Source: DATCJU01 sp036562635
GTDB lineage: Bacteria; Actinomycetota; Actinomycetes; Mycobacteriales; Pseudonocardiaceae
Length of the DNA: 46,457 nucleotides
Direction: 5' to 3'
NCBI GenBank assembly: GCA_036562635.1
Contig: DATCJU010000058.1
Coordinates: 1 to 46,457, forward strand
In this document: piece after piece, positions 19,926 to 28,368 of the stretch
How positions within the stretch are numbered: the first letter of the stretch is position 1
Layout of the letters: the number at the start of each line of letters is the position of its first letter
The notes under the pieces: model-generated
What the model was told of the DNA's origin: nothing
What the model saw: the letters and a program-made list of their open reading frames with translations, nothing else
The model's database searches: none
Translations under genes and position numbers: made by a program

Positions 19926-22589
19926 GTGCGCAGTCCCGAGCCCGACACACGGATCGTCGAGCTGCGGGTGCACGGGGTGCTCGGAGCCAGCCCCGAGTCC
20001 CTGGTGGACGCGGTCGCCGCGGTGGACGTCGCCGGGGACGGCACCGGCCGCCTCGTCCGCCCCGCGGACCGGGTCCGCCGTCCCAGCCCGGGGCCGGTGC
20101 TGCGCACGGGGGGACGCACCGTGCCCCGCACTGTCGAGGGCTACGTGTGGGGCCGAATGACCTCCGGCAACGCGGCCAAGGCGGCGTGGGCACTGTTGTT
20201 CCCGTTCACGCTGGCCAACGTCGCGCACTGGATGTTGCCGCCCGCCCCCGCCACGAGCCGGACGGCCCAGTCGCTGGGTGTTCTGCTGCGCGCGCTGAAC
20301 CGGCTGGCCGCCCTGCTGCTCACCGTGCTGCTGGTGGTCCAGGTGACGGTGGTGAGCCTGGACATGCTCGCCGCACAGTGCCTCGCCCCCACGACGGACT
20401 GCATGCCCGGGGTGCCCGAGGCGGTACGCGGCTCCGCTCTGCTGCGCTCCCTGTGCGGTCTGCTGCCGGTGGCGCTGGTCGTGGTGGCCATGCACCGGGT
20501 GGCCTCCGTCGACTGGAAGGTGCGCGGGGACCACCGCCCGCCGTCCCCGACCCCGCAACTCGCCCAGGCACCCGGCGCCTCGGTGGTGGCTGACCCGGAC
20601 ACCCCCGCGCTGCGGGCCCTGCACACCACGGCCGCCCTGGCCGCCCCCGTGCTCCTGGGCCTGGGTGGCCCCACAGGGCCGGACCGCCCGCTCACCGCCC
20701 CGCTGTGGTGGATCTCGGTGCTGCTGCTCGGGGTCAGCATCGTCGGGGTGCTGCTGCTGGACGACCCCACCGCCACCGGCCGCAACCGGACGGGCGTGCT
20801 GCTGCGCCGGGCACTCGGCCGGATCCCGCGGCGTGTCCTGATCGGCACCGGTGCGCTGGTGTTGACCGGAACGGCCCTGCTGCCCGGGGAACTGGGGGGA
20901 CCGCTGCCGGGATCCGACACCACCGTGCTGGCCGTCGCGGGTGCGCTCGCCCTCTGCTGCACGGTGTTCGCCGTGCTCCTCGCCCCGGCCGCCCTGCTGG
21001 CCCGCCGGGAATGGGTGGCCCTGCCACGGGAGCTGCGCCCCTGGGCGGGCGGGTGGATGGCCGCCCCCGTGCTGGCGCTCGCCGCGCTGCTGGGCGGGGG
21101 TTTCGGCGCCGGGGTGGCGCTCACCGTGCAGCACACGCTGCAGCGGCCGGACCTGGTCCTTCCGGACGGCTACCACCAGATCACCCTGCTGTGGGGCGCC
21201 GCCGCGGTGCTGGGCGCCGTGGTGGCCGTGGTCGCGGTTCCCACGCTGCTGGCCACCCGGTACGCCGCCGAACGGCGCGGCCGGTTCATCCCGCCCGAGG
21301 TCACCCTGCTGCACGGTGACCACCCGGAGGACGCCGAGATCGCCGCCCGCCGCTGGTGGTGGGCCGACCTGCAGCGGCGGTACGTGCACCGACTGCTGCT
21401 GGCCGTGGTGGGTCTGCTGTGCGGGGGTGCGGTGCTCACCGTGACCACGGGGTTCGTCACGGAGACCGTCCCGTCCTGGGCCCGCTGGATCTCCGGCGTG
21501 GGCGTGGTGACCCTGGCCAGCCTGGCCGTCGGTCTGCTGCGCGCGGTGTACCTGGCCGCACGACAGCCGGAGACCGGTCGCCGGCTCGGGCTCCTCGCCG
21601 ACCTGGCGTCGTTCTGGCCGCGGGAGGCCCACCCCACGGTGCCACCGAGCTACGCGCTGAAGGTGGTGCCGGAACTGGCGAACCGTGCCCTGGAGCACCT
21701 GAAGCACCCGGGGGTGCGGGTGGTGCTCGTCGGACACAGCCAGGGCAGCCTGCTGGCCACCGTGGCCACCGCCCGGCTGCTGCAGATCCTGCCGCCCGTC
21801 GACCGGGAGCGGGTCGGTCTGGTCACCGCCGGTTCCCAGCTGCAGTGGGCCTATCCGCGGGCGTTCCCGGCGGTGGTTCCCCACTCGTCCCTGGCCGCGT
21901 TGACCGGGCAGCTGCGCGGACGGTGGCGCTCGCTGTGCCGGGGCACGGACCCGCTGGGGGGTGCGGTCTCCACCTGGAGCCGTCAGGTGTACGGCGGCAA
22001 GCTGCTCGGAGTGGGCTACCGCGCCGACGGCACCGCGGGCCCCCTGCCCCCGGCCGGGCGCAGCAGCACCGGGGCCCTGGTGCTCGGTGGGGACCACTGG
22101 CTGCCGGACCCGCGGCCCCGACCGTCGGCCGGGCGGCGGTGGAGCCCGGGGGTGCTCGGGCACTCCGACTACTACGCGGACCCGGAGTGGGACCGGGTGA
22201 TCGCCATCGCGGCCGGGCTGGAGTCGCCGCCCGAGCCGCTGGAGCCCCTGGTGCGCGCCGTGCCGCAGCCCCGGACCGCTGGGGGAGCGGACCGCAGGAA
22301 GGCCGACGATCGGACAGCGGGACGTGGAACGCAGAAGACCGGTCGGTTCCGGAAGGGGGTGCGGGCGGCGAAGAACGGGGGTTCCGCCACCGCGGGGAAG
22401 GCCGGAGGTGCCCGGGGCGGTGCCGCCCCGAACCGGGCGTCGGCCCTCTCCCCCGACCAGGTGGAGATCCCCCCGGGCCCGACCCCGTGGGAGCGGGGCC
22501 AGTACCTCGCGGCGCAGAGCGCCACCGACCCGGCCGCCACGGAGTCGACCGGTGCCGCCGACCGGGACCTGTCCACCGCCGGTGACTGA
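19926..22589 (+). CDS. Large polytopic membrane protein with serine-hydrolase (alpha/beta-hydrolase-like) motifs
   Basis: An 887-residue protein of no named family that I recognise. The N-terminus has an oxyanion-type motif RIVELRVHGVLG (His16-Gly17), then GYVWGRMTSG. Roughly six to eight hydrophobic segments lie between about 85 and 560 (for example VLLVVQVTVVSLDML and GALALCCTVFAVLLAPAALL). The lipase-like nucleophile elbow VVLVGHSQGSLLATV has Ser605, and a late GHSDYYADPEWDRV carries His746, a plausible triad His. The tail (760-887) is charged and disordered. It may hydrolyse a membrane lipid or ester. The GTG at 19926 has AGGAGG 5 bases upstream; longer frames lack support. Confidence 0.72.
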   Translation: MRSPEPDTRIVELRVHGVLGASPESLVDAVAAVDVAGDGTGRLVRPADRVRRPSPGPVLRTGGRTVPRTVEGYVWGRMTSGNAAKAAWALLFPFTLANVAHWMLPPAPATSRTAQSLGVLLRALNRLAALLLTVLLVVQVTVVSLDMLAAQCLAPTTDCMPGVPEAVRGSALLRSLCGLLPVALVVVAMHRVASVDWKVRGDHRPPSPTPQLAQAPGASVVADPDTPALRALHTTAALAAPVLLGLGGPTGPDRPLTAPLWWISVLLLGVSIVGVLLLDDPTATGRNRTGVLLRRALGRIPRRVLIGTGALVLTGTALLPGELGGPLPGSDTTVLAVAGALALCCTVFAVLLAPAALLARREWVALPRELRPWAGGWMAAPVLALAALLGGGFGAGVALTVQHTLQRPDLVLPDGYHQITLLWGAAAVLGAVVAVVAVPTLLATRYAAERRGRFIPPEVTLLHGDHPEDAEIAARRWWWADLQRRYVHRLLLAVVGLLCGGAVLTVTTGFVTETVPSWARWISGVGVVTLASLAVGLLRAVYLAARQPETGRRLGLLADLASFWPREAHPTVPPSYALKVVPELANRALEHLKHPGVRVVLVGHSQGSLLATVATARLLQILPPVDRERVGLVTAGSQLQWAYPRAFPAVVPHSSLAALTGQLRGRWRSLCRGTDPLGGAVSTWSRQVYGGKLLGVGYRADGTAGPLPPAGRSSTGALVLGGDHWLPDPRPRPSAGRRWSPGVLGHSDYYADPEWDRVIAIAAGLESPPEPLEPLVRAVPQPRTAGGADRRKADDRTAGRGTQKTGRFRKGVRAAKNGGSATAGKAGGARGGAAPNRASALSPDQVEIPPGPTPWERGQYLAAQSATDPAATESTGAADRDLSTAGD

Positions 22590-22622
22590 CCCCGGGCCGA
22601 CGGCACCGGCAGGGTGACCTCG

Positions 22623-23987
22623 TCAGACCGTGGCCCGCTCCACGACGGCGCCCTCCAGCAGGTGGGTGCGCAGCAGGTTCTCGGCCGCCGCGTCCACCCC
22701 GGCGCCGACCAACAGCCCGGCCGGGGCCAGCACGTAGCGCCGGTCCACCACCAGTCGCGCGTGACGCAACACCGGCCGCAGCACGGGGTCAGCGCGCAAC
22801 GCGCTCTCCACGGCACCCAGCATCTCCGCCGGGGCGTGCCGGAACACCCCACCGGAGAGCACCAGCATCCCCACCCCGCGCGGGCCGAGCCGACCGTCGA
22901 CCAGGCGCAGGTGTCGGCGCAGGGCGATGATCGCGGCCAGTGCGGCGAGCCGCCCGTCCCGCTCCGTCTCGGCGGTGCTGTCCGGCACCCAGTCGACCTG
23001 GGCGGCACGGTGCGCCGCGGCGGCGGCCAGTGCCCGGGCCTCCTCGTCCTCCACCAGTCGCTCGGCCACCGCCTCGTCCACCACACCGGGCGCCGACCAG
23101 CGCATACCCAGGTCGCCCTCGACGGTGCGGCGGTCCGGCGGCAGCTCCACCGTGTGTCGGCCCGTCTGCTCGTCGGCCCCCGGCACCGCCGAGTAGACGT
23201 CGGTGGTGGCCCCGCCGACGTCGACCACCAGCACGGCCCCTCCGCCGTGGCCGGCGTCCTCCCCGGCTCGGGCGAGCACCGTGGCGAGTCGGGAGACCCC
23301 GGTGAGCACCGCGTCCGGGGTGACCGTGCGCACCGTCTCGCGGAACCAGGAGCGCCGGGACAGGCGCTTGCCGCCGATGACGTGCTCCAGGAACACCCCA
23401 CGGATGGCCTCACGTGCGGGGCCGGGAGCGAGCTCCCCCACGTCCGGCAGCACGTTGTCGGTGACCACCACGGTGCGGCCGGTGGCGCGCAGCAGCTCGG
23501 CCGCCTCCTCCCGCGCGTCCCGGTTGCCGGCGAGCACGATCGGACAGGTGATGCGCTGGCGTGCCAGCCGCCCGGCGTTGTGCAGCAGCACCCGGGTGTC
23601 CCCACCGTCGGTACCGCCGACCAACAGGACCACGTCGGGTCGTGCGGCCCGCAGCTCGGCGACACCGGCGCGGTCGAGCTCCCCTGCGGCCACGTGCACC
23701 ACCTTGGCCCCGGCGGACAGGGCCACCCGATACCCGGCCTCCGCGCTGATCAGCCGCTCCTGTCCCACCACGGCCAACCGCAGGCCGCCCCCGGCCGACG
23801 AGCAGGCCATCGCCGCGGCTCCGGTCGCGCCCAGTTGCGTGCGGACCTCCTCGATCCCCCGTAGCACCTCGGGCGGGGTGGTGCGGTGCTGGGCGGTCCC
23901 CAGCAGCTCACCACTCGGGCTGACCAACGCGCCCTTGGTCCACGTCGATCCCACGTCCAGGCACAGCAGTTCCCCGTCCGGGGACAT
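22623..23987 (-). CDS. Glutamate mutase L (MutL/GlmL) family ATPase
   Basis: About 454 residues of the ASKHA (Hsp70/actin) fold. It has the phosphate-1 loop CLDVGSTWTKGALV, ACSSAGGGLRLAVVG, VVLLVGGTDGGD, the second phosphate loop VVDVGGATTDVYS and the adenosine motif VLSGGVF. Family members are encoded beside glutamate mutase and are thought to reactivate or protect B12-dependent mutases. Here no mutase subunit is adjacent, so the partner is elsewhere or the role differs. I chose ATG at 23985-23987, which puts LLCLDVGST close to the N-terminus and has GGA 7 bases upstream; a GTG at 24009-24011 would add 8 residues. Confidence 0.82.
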   Translation of the reverse strand: MSPDGELLCLDVGSTWTKGALVSPSGELLGTAQHRTTPPEVLRGIEEVRTQLGATGAAAMACSSAGGGLRLAVVGQERLISAEAGYRVALSAGAKVVHVAAGELDRAGVAELRAARPDVVLLVGGTDGGDTRVLLHNAGRLARQRITCPIVLAGNRDAREEAAELLRATGRTVVVTDNVLPDVGELAPGPAREAIRGVFLEHVIGGKRLSRRSWFRETVRTVTPDAVLTGVSRLATVLARAGEDAGHGGGAVLVVDVGGATTDVYSAVPGADEQTGRHTVELPPDRRTVEGDLGMRWSAPGVVDEAVAERLVEDEEARALAAAAAHRAAQVDWVPDSTAETERDGRLAALAAIIALRRHLRLVDGRLGPRGVGMLVLSGGVFRHAPAEMLGAVESALRADPVLRPVLRHARLVVDRRYVLAPAGLLVGAGVDAAAENLLRTHLLEGAVVERATV

Positions 23988-24169
23988 CAAGTGATCCAGC
24001 ACACCGGGCACGCTACCCGGGCCCGTCGGGCGTCGACAGTTCCCCGGTGGACAGGTCCTCCCGCCCGGGCCACCGGTACCGGCACCGGCGCGGAAAACCG
24101 AGGTGCGTCGTCCCCGCCGCTGCAGCAGGCTGGGTGGTCGGATCCCAGGGCGAGACGAGGGAGGACGGT

Positions 24170-25033
24170 ATGCAGCAGCGCAGGATCGGCGAGACGACCG
24201 TGTCGGCGATCGGGCTCGGTGGGATGCCGCTGTCGGTGACCGGTCGTCCGGACCGGGAGCAGGCGATCGCCACCGTGCACGCCGCGCTGGACGCCGGGGT
24301 GACCCTGATCGACACCGCGGACGCGTACGCGCTGGGCGCCGACGACTTCGGACACAACGAGGAACTGATCGCCGAGGCCCTGCGTACCTACGGTGGGGAC
24401 ACCTCGCACGTGCTGGTGGCCACCAAGGGCGGGCACACCCGGAACGCGGACGGGTCCTGGGGGCTGAACGGTCGGCCGGAGTACCTCAAGGCGGCCTGCG
24501 AGGCGTCGCTGAAACGTCTCGGGGTCGAGGCCATCGGCCTGTACCAGTTCCACCGGCCCGACCCACAGGTACCGATCGCCGAGTCGGTGGGTGCGCTGGC
24601 CGAGCTGCTGGACGCGGGCAAGATCCGGATGGCCGGGGTGTCCAACTTCTCCCCGGAACAGATCCGTGAGGCCAACCAGGTGCTCGGCGGTCGGCTCGCC
24701 TCGGTGCAGAACGAGTTCTCGCCACGGTTCCGCAGCAGCGGGCCGGAGCTGCAGCTGTGCGCGGAACTGGGCATCGCGTTCCTGCCGTGGAGCCCGCTGG
24801 GTGGGATCGGGCGCGGCCGGGAGCTGGGCACGCGGTACGAGAAGTTCGCCGAGGTGGGCCGGCGGCACGGGGTGAGCCCGCAGCGGGTCTGCCTGGCCTG
24901 GATGCTGGCCAAGGCACCGGTGGTGGTGCCGATCCCCGGTTCGTCGCGGCCGGAGACGATCCGCGACTCGGCGGCCGCGGCGGACCTGGAGCTGACCGCC
25001 GAGGAGCTGGACGCGCTGGACGCCACCGGCTGA
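24170..25033 (+). CDS. Aldo/keto reductase
   Basis: A 287-residue NADPH-dependent TIM-barrel oxidoreductase with the catalytic tetrad Asp48 (LIDTADAY), Tyr53, Lys86 (VATKGGHT) and His128 (LYQFHRPD), plus the cofactor-binding end VVPIPGSSRPETIRDS. It resembles the AKR11/13-like bacterial groups that reduce sugar-type or reactive aldehydes; the substrate is unknown. ATG at 24170 is preceded by GGGAGG with a 5-base spacer. It runs divergently from the MutL-like gene. Confidence 0.92.
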   Translation: MQQRRIGETTVSAIGLGGMPLSVTGRPDREQAIATVHAALDAGVTLIDTADAYALGADDFGHNEELIAEALRTYGGDTSHVLVATKGGHTRNADGSWGLNGRPEYLKAACEASLKRLGVEAIGLYQFHRPDPQVPIAESVGALAELLDAGKIRMAGVSNFSPEQIREANQVLGGRLASVQNEFSPRFRSSGPELQLCAELGIAFLPWSPLGGIGRGRELGTRYEKFAEVGRRHGVSPQRVCLAWMLAKAPVVVPIPGSSRPETIRDSAAAADLELTAEELDALDATG

Positions 25034-25046
25034 ACCGACACCGGAC

Positions 25047-25088
25047 CGGTCGCGGGCGGCGCGCGGCCGCACGGGCCGCCCGCGACCG
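25047..25088. terminator. Bidirectional terminator between convergent genes
   Basis: A perfect 14-bp stem (CGGTCGCGGGCGGC with GCCGCCCGCGACCG) around a 14-base loop. It lies between the stops of the aldo/keto reductase and the biotin carboxylase. Confidence 0.85.
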
Positions 25089-25094
25089 ACGGGG

Positions 25095-26435
25095 TCAGGA
25101 CCGCATCCGGGTCACGATCCCGGTGTCGTAGTCGCCGGAGACGAACTCCTCGTTCTCCAGCAGCTCGGCGTGGAAGGCCAGGTTCGACCTGGGGCCGGTG
25201 ACGGTGAACTCCGAGACCGCCTTGCGGGCCCGTTCCAGGGCCTCGGTGCGGTCCGCGCCGTGCACCACCAGCTTGGCCAACAGCGAGTCGTAGGACGGGG
25301 TCACCGTGTTGCCCGCGGTGTAACCGGAGTCCACACGCACCCCCTCCCCGGTCGGTTCGATCCACTCCCGGACCAGTCCGGGGCCGGGCAGGAAGCGCCG
25401 GGGGTCCTCGGCGTTGATCCGCAGCTCGACGGCGTGCCCGGAGGGACGGAGCGCGTCGACGTCGAAGCCCGGGTCCTCCCCGGCCGCGATGCGCAGCTGG
25501 GCCTCGACCAGGTCGACGCCGAACACCATCTCGGTGATCGGATGCTCCACCTGGAGCCGGGTGTTCATCTCCAGGAAGAAGAACTCGCCGGTCGCCGGGT
25601 CGAGCAGGAACTCCACGGTACCGGCGTTGCGGTAGTCCACGGCCTCGGCCGCACGCACCGCGGCCGCGCACATCCGCTCCCGCAGCTCGGGGTCGACCGC
25701 AGGGGAGGGGGTCTCCTCGACGATCTTCTGGTTGCGCCGCTGTACCGAGCAGTCCCGCTCGCCCAGCGTCACCACCCGGCCGTCGGCCAGCCCGAGGACC
25801 TGAACCTCGACGTGCCGCACCCGCGGGAAGTAGCGCTCGACGAACACCCGACCGTCGCCGAACAGGCGCTCGGCGAATCCGGTGACCCGGCCGTACTCGG
25901 TGCGCAGCGCGTCGGGATCGGCGGCCACGGCCATGCCCATGCCGCCACCACCGGCCGCGGCCTTGAGCATCACCGGGTAGCCGATCCGCTCCGCCTCGGC
26001 CAGCGCGGTCGCCAGGTCGGCCACCGCCTCCACCGAACCGGGGGCCACCGGAACACCGGCCTCGACCATCCGCTGCCGGGCCGCCACCTTGTCCCCCATG
26101 GCGGCGATCGCCTGGGGAGGCGGTCCCACCCAGATCAGCCCGGCGTCGACGACGGCCTGCGCGAACTCGGGGTTCTCCGCCAGGAAGCCGTATCCGGGAT
26201 GCACCGCGACCGCGCCGGTGCGTCGGGCGGCATCGAGCAGACGCTCGGCGTTGCGGTAGGATTCGGCGGGAGCGGCCGGGCCCAGCAGCACCGCCTCGTC
26301 GGCCTCGGTGACGAACGGCAGGTCGGCGTCGACGTCGGAGTGCACCGCGACAGTGCGTATCCCGAGGCGATGGGCGGTACGGGCGATGCGCCGCGCGATC
26401 TCCCCGCGGTTGGCGATCAGCAGTGATGCGAACAC
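25095..26435 (-). CDS. Acyl/acetyl-CoA carboxylase biotin carboxylase subunit, stand-alone
   Basis: A 446-residue ATP-grasp biotin carboxylase that carboxylates biotin on a carrier protein with bicarbonate and ATP. Motifs: LIANRGEIARRI, KAAAGGGGMGM (ATP lid), ERDCSVQRRNQKIVEE, FLEMNTRLQVEHPITEMVFGVDLVE and AVELRINAEDP. It ends right after the BC fold: no BCCP (MKM) domain is fused, unlike the AccA1-A3 alpha subunits common in actinobacteria. No carboxyltransferase or BCCP gene lies nearby. GTG at 26433-26435 with AGGA 8 bases upstream starts VFASLLIANRGE, which matches family N-termini. Confidence 0.92.
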   Translation of the reverse strand: MFASLLIANRGEIARRIARTAHRLGIRTVAVHSDVDADLPFVTEADEAVLLGPAAPAESYRNAERLLDAARRTGAVAVHPGYGFLAENPEFAQAVVDAGLIWVGPPPQAIAAMGDKVAARQRMVEAGVPVAPGSVEAVADLATALAEAERIGYPVMLKAAAGGGGMGMAVAADPDALRTEYGRVTGFAERLFGDGRVFVERYFPRVRHVEVQVLGLADGRVVTLGERDCSVQRRNQKIVEETPSPAVDPELRERMCAAAVRAAEAVDYRNAGTVEFLLDPATGEFFFLEMNTRLQVEHPITEMVFGVDLVEAQLRIAAGEDPGFDVDALRPSGHAVELRINAEDPRRFLPGPGLVREWIEPTGEGVRVDSGYTAGNTVTPSYDSLLAKLVVHGADRTEALERARKAVSEFTVTGPRSNLAFHAELLENEEFVSGDYDTGIVTRMRS

Positions 26436-26501
26436 GCGGACGGTCCTAGCACACCGGGACGGCCGGGCGCCGGCACGCCGCGCACCGTCCCGGAGAACGC
26501 C

Positions 26502-26542
26502 CGGGCCGGGCGGCCCCACCACCGTGGGAACCACCCGGCCCG
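26502..26542 (-). terminator. Terminator after the amino-acid permease gene
   Basis: CGGGCCGGGCGG pairs with CCACCCGGCCCG (one mismatch), and CCCAC-CACC-GTGGG caps it. The hairpin begins 38 bases past the permease stop. Confidence 0.72.
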
Positions 26543-26579
26543 TTCGACGTACGCGATGCGCGGGTCCTCCGCGGATCGG

Positions 26580-28085
26580 TCAGTCGCCCACCGTGACCTC
26601 GGCCTTCTTCCTGGCGAGCGTCGAGTGACGCACGCCGTAGGCGAAGTAGATCACCACGCCGATGAGCATCCAGATGACGAACCGCAGCCAGGTCATCGCG
26701 GTCAGGTTCAGCATCAGCCACACGCAGGAGAGCACGGACAGGATCGGCACCAGCGGCACCAGCGGAGCCCGGAAGCCGCGCGGCAGGTCCGGCCGGGTGC
26801 GGCGCAGCACCATCACGCCGATCGACACCAGCACGAAGGCGAACAGCGTGCCGACGTTGACCATCTCCTCCAGCCGGCCGGTCGGGAAGAAACCGGCGGC
26901 GAGAACCACCACGATGCCGACCAGCACGGTCACCCGCACCGGGGTGCCCCGCTCGCTGGTGTGGGCCAGGCTCCGCGGCACCAGACCGTCCCGGGACATG
27001 GCGAACAGCACGCGGGTCTGGCCGAGCAGCATCACCATGACCACGGTGGTCAGACCGGCCAGCGCGCCGACCGCGATGATCTTCGCGGCCCAGTCGACGC
27101 CGTTCGCGGCGAACGCGGTGGCCAGGGTGGCGCGGGTGCCGTCCGGCTTGGTGGCCAGCTCGCGGTAGGACTGCATGCCGGTGAGCACCAGCGCGACCGC
27201 GACGTACAGCACGGTGACGATGGCCAGCGAGCCGAGGATGCCCTTCGGCATGTCACGCTGCGGGTTGCGGGTCTCCTCCGCGGTGGTGGCCACGACGTCG
27301 AAGCCGATGAACGCGAAGAACACCAGCGAGGCGCCGGCGAGCAGGCCGAACAGACCGTAGGTGCTGCCCGAGGCACCGAACAGCAGGGACAGCAGCGACT
27401 GGTCCAGACCGTTACCGCCGCCGTCCGCGGGCTCCGCAGCCGGCGGGATGAACGGGGTGTAGTTCTCGGCCTTCACGTAGGCGAGGCCGAGCACGATGAC
27501 GAACAGGACCACCGCGACCTTGATGGCGGTGATCACCTGGCTGACGCGGGAGGACAGCTTGGTGCCCAACGCGAGCAGCACGCACAGCACGGTGACGATC
27601 AGCACCGCGCCCCAGTCGAACTCGAGCCCTCCGAGCTGGATCTTGGACGAGATCGGGAAACCGAAGTACTCGGTGGTCTGGCTCAGGTACGCGGACCACC
27701 CCTGGGAGACCACAGCGGCGGCCAGAGCGAACTCCAGAACCAGGTCCCACCCGATGATCCAGGCGATGAACTCACCGAACGTGGCGTAGGAGTAGGTGTA
27801 GGCGCTACCGGCGACCGGAACCGTCGAGGCGAACTCGGCATAGCACAGCGCGGCGAGACCACAGGCGATGGCCGCGATCACGAAGGACACCGACACCGCC
27901 GGCCCGGCGATGTCGCCCGCCGTGCTGGCCGCGAGCGTGAAGATGCCCGCGCCCACCACTACGGCAACACCGAAGACGGTGAGGTCCCACGCTGTCAGGT
28001 CCTTGCGGAGCCTGGTGTCGGGCTCGTCGGTCTCGGCGATCGACTGTTCGATCGACTTCGTACGCCAAAGCCCACTACCTGGCAC
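26580..28085 (-). CDS. APC-superfamily cationic amino-acid permease (CAT type)
   Basis: A 501-residue inner-membrane transporter with about 12 hydrophobic segments. TM1 carries the APC signature VVVGAGIFTLAAS, then the conserved CYAEFASTVPVAGSAYTYSYATFGE, and FFAFIGFDVVATTAEE in the middle. It is predicted to be a proton-coupled importer of basic or other amino acids. It corresponds in position and type to M. tuberculosis Rv3253c (from memory). The GTG at 28083-28085 has AGGAGG with a 5-base spacer. Two tandem copies of a 17-base sequence lie 27-62 bases upstream and are probably regulatory. Confidence 0.92.
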   Translation of the reverse strand: MPGSGLWRTKSIEQSIAETDEPDTRLRKDLTAWDLTVFGVAVVVGAGIFTLAASTAGDIAGPAVSVSFVIAAIACGLAALCYAEFASTVPVAGSAYTYSYATFGEFIAWIIGWDLVLEFALAAAVVSQGWSAYLSQTTEYFGFPISSKIQLGGLEFDWGAVLIVTVLCVLLALGTKLSSRVSQVITAIKVAVVLFVIVLGLAYVKAENYTPFIPPAAEPADGGGNGLDQSLLSLLFGASGSTYGLFGLLAGASLVFFAFIGFDVVATTAEETRNPQRDMPKGILGSLAIVTVLYVAVALVLTGMQSYRELATKPDGTRATLATAFAANGVDWAAKIIAVGALAGLTTVVMVMLLGQTRVLFAMSRDGLVPRSLAHTSERGTPVRVTVLVGIVVVLAAGFFPTGRLEEMVNVGTLFAFVLVSIGVMVLRRTRPDLPRGFRAPLVPLVPILSVLSCVWLMLNLTAMTWLRFVIWMLIGVVIYFAYGVRHSTLARKKAEVTVGD

Positions 28086-28111
28086 GATGCCCTCCTATCG
28101 TGCAGATCTGT

Positions 28112-28147
28112 GGTGGCCGGGATCACGGTGGGTGGCCGGGATCACGG
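28112..28147. repeat. Tandem 17-base direct repeat in the permease promoter
   Basis: GGTGGCCGGGATCACGG occurs at 28112-28128 and again, unchanged, at 28131-28147, a 19-base period (close to two helical turns). The position just upstream of the permease suggests paired operator sites; a recent local duplication is the alternative. Confidence 0.7.
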
Positions 28148-28303
28148 CTTTGTGCCGCGCCACACTAGCTCGTTGTGACACCGATCGGAGTAGGCAGGGG
28201 CACGAAGTGAGGATTGCCGCAGGTAGTTGACAGCCACCCAAAGTCACCCTTTCAACTGAAGATCAGCAGGTTGACTGACACCTGCGAGCACAGAAAGTGA
28301 CCC

Positions 28304-28362
28304 CCTCCGAACGCCTGTGGGCCCCGGCACCAGGCCGGGGCCCACAGCACGTTCGGGAGGTC
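28304..28362 (-). terminator. Long terminator hairpin after the CDF transporter gene
   Basis: An inner 13-bp perfect stem TGTGGGCCCCGGC/GCCGGGGCCCACA (28316-28346) with a 5-base loop is extended by CCTCCGAACG/CGTTCGGGAGG with a bulge. It starts a few bases past the stop of the minus-strand gene. Confidence 0.85.
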
Positions 28363-28368
28363 GTCCGG

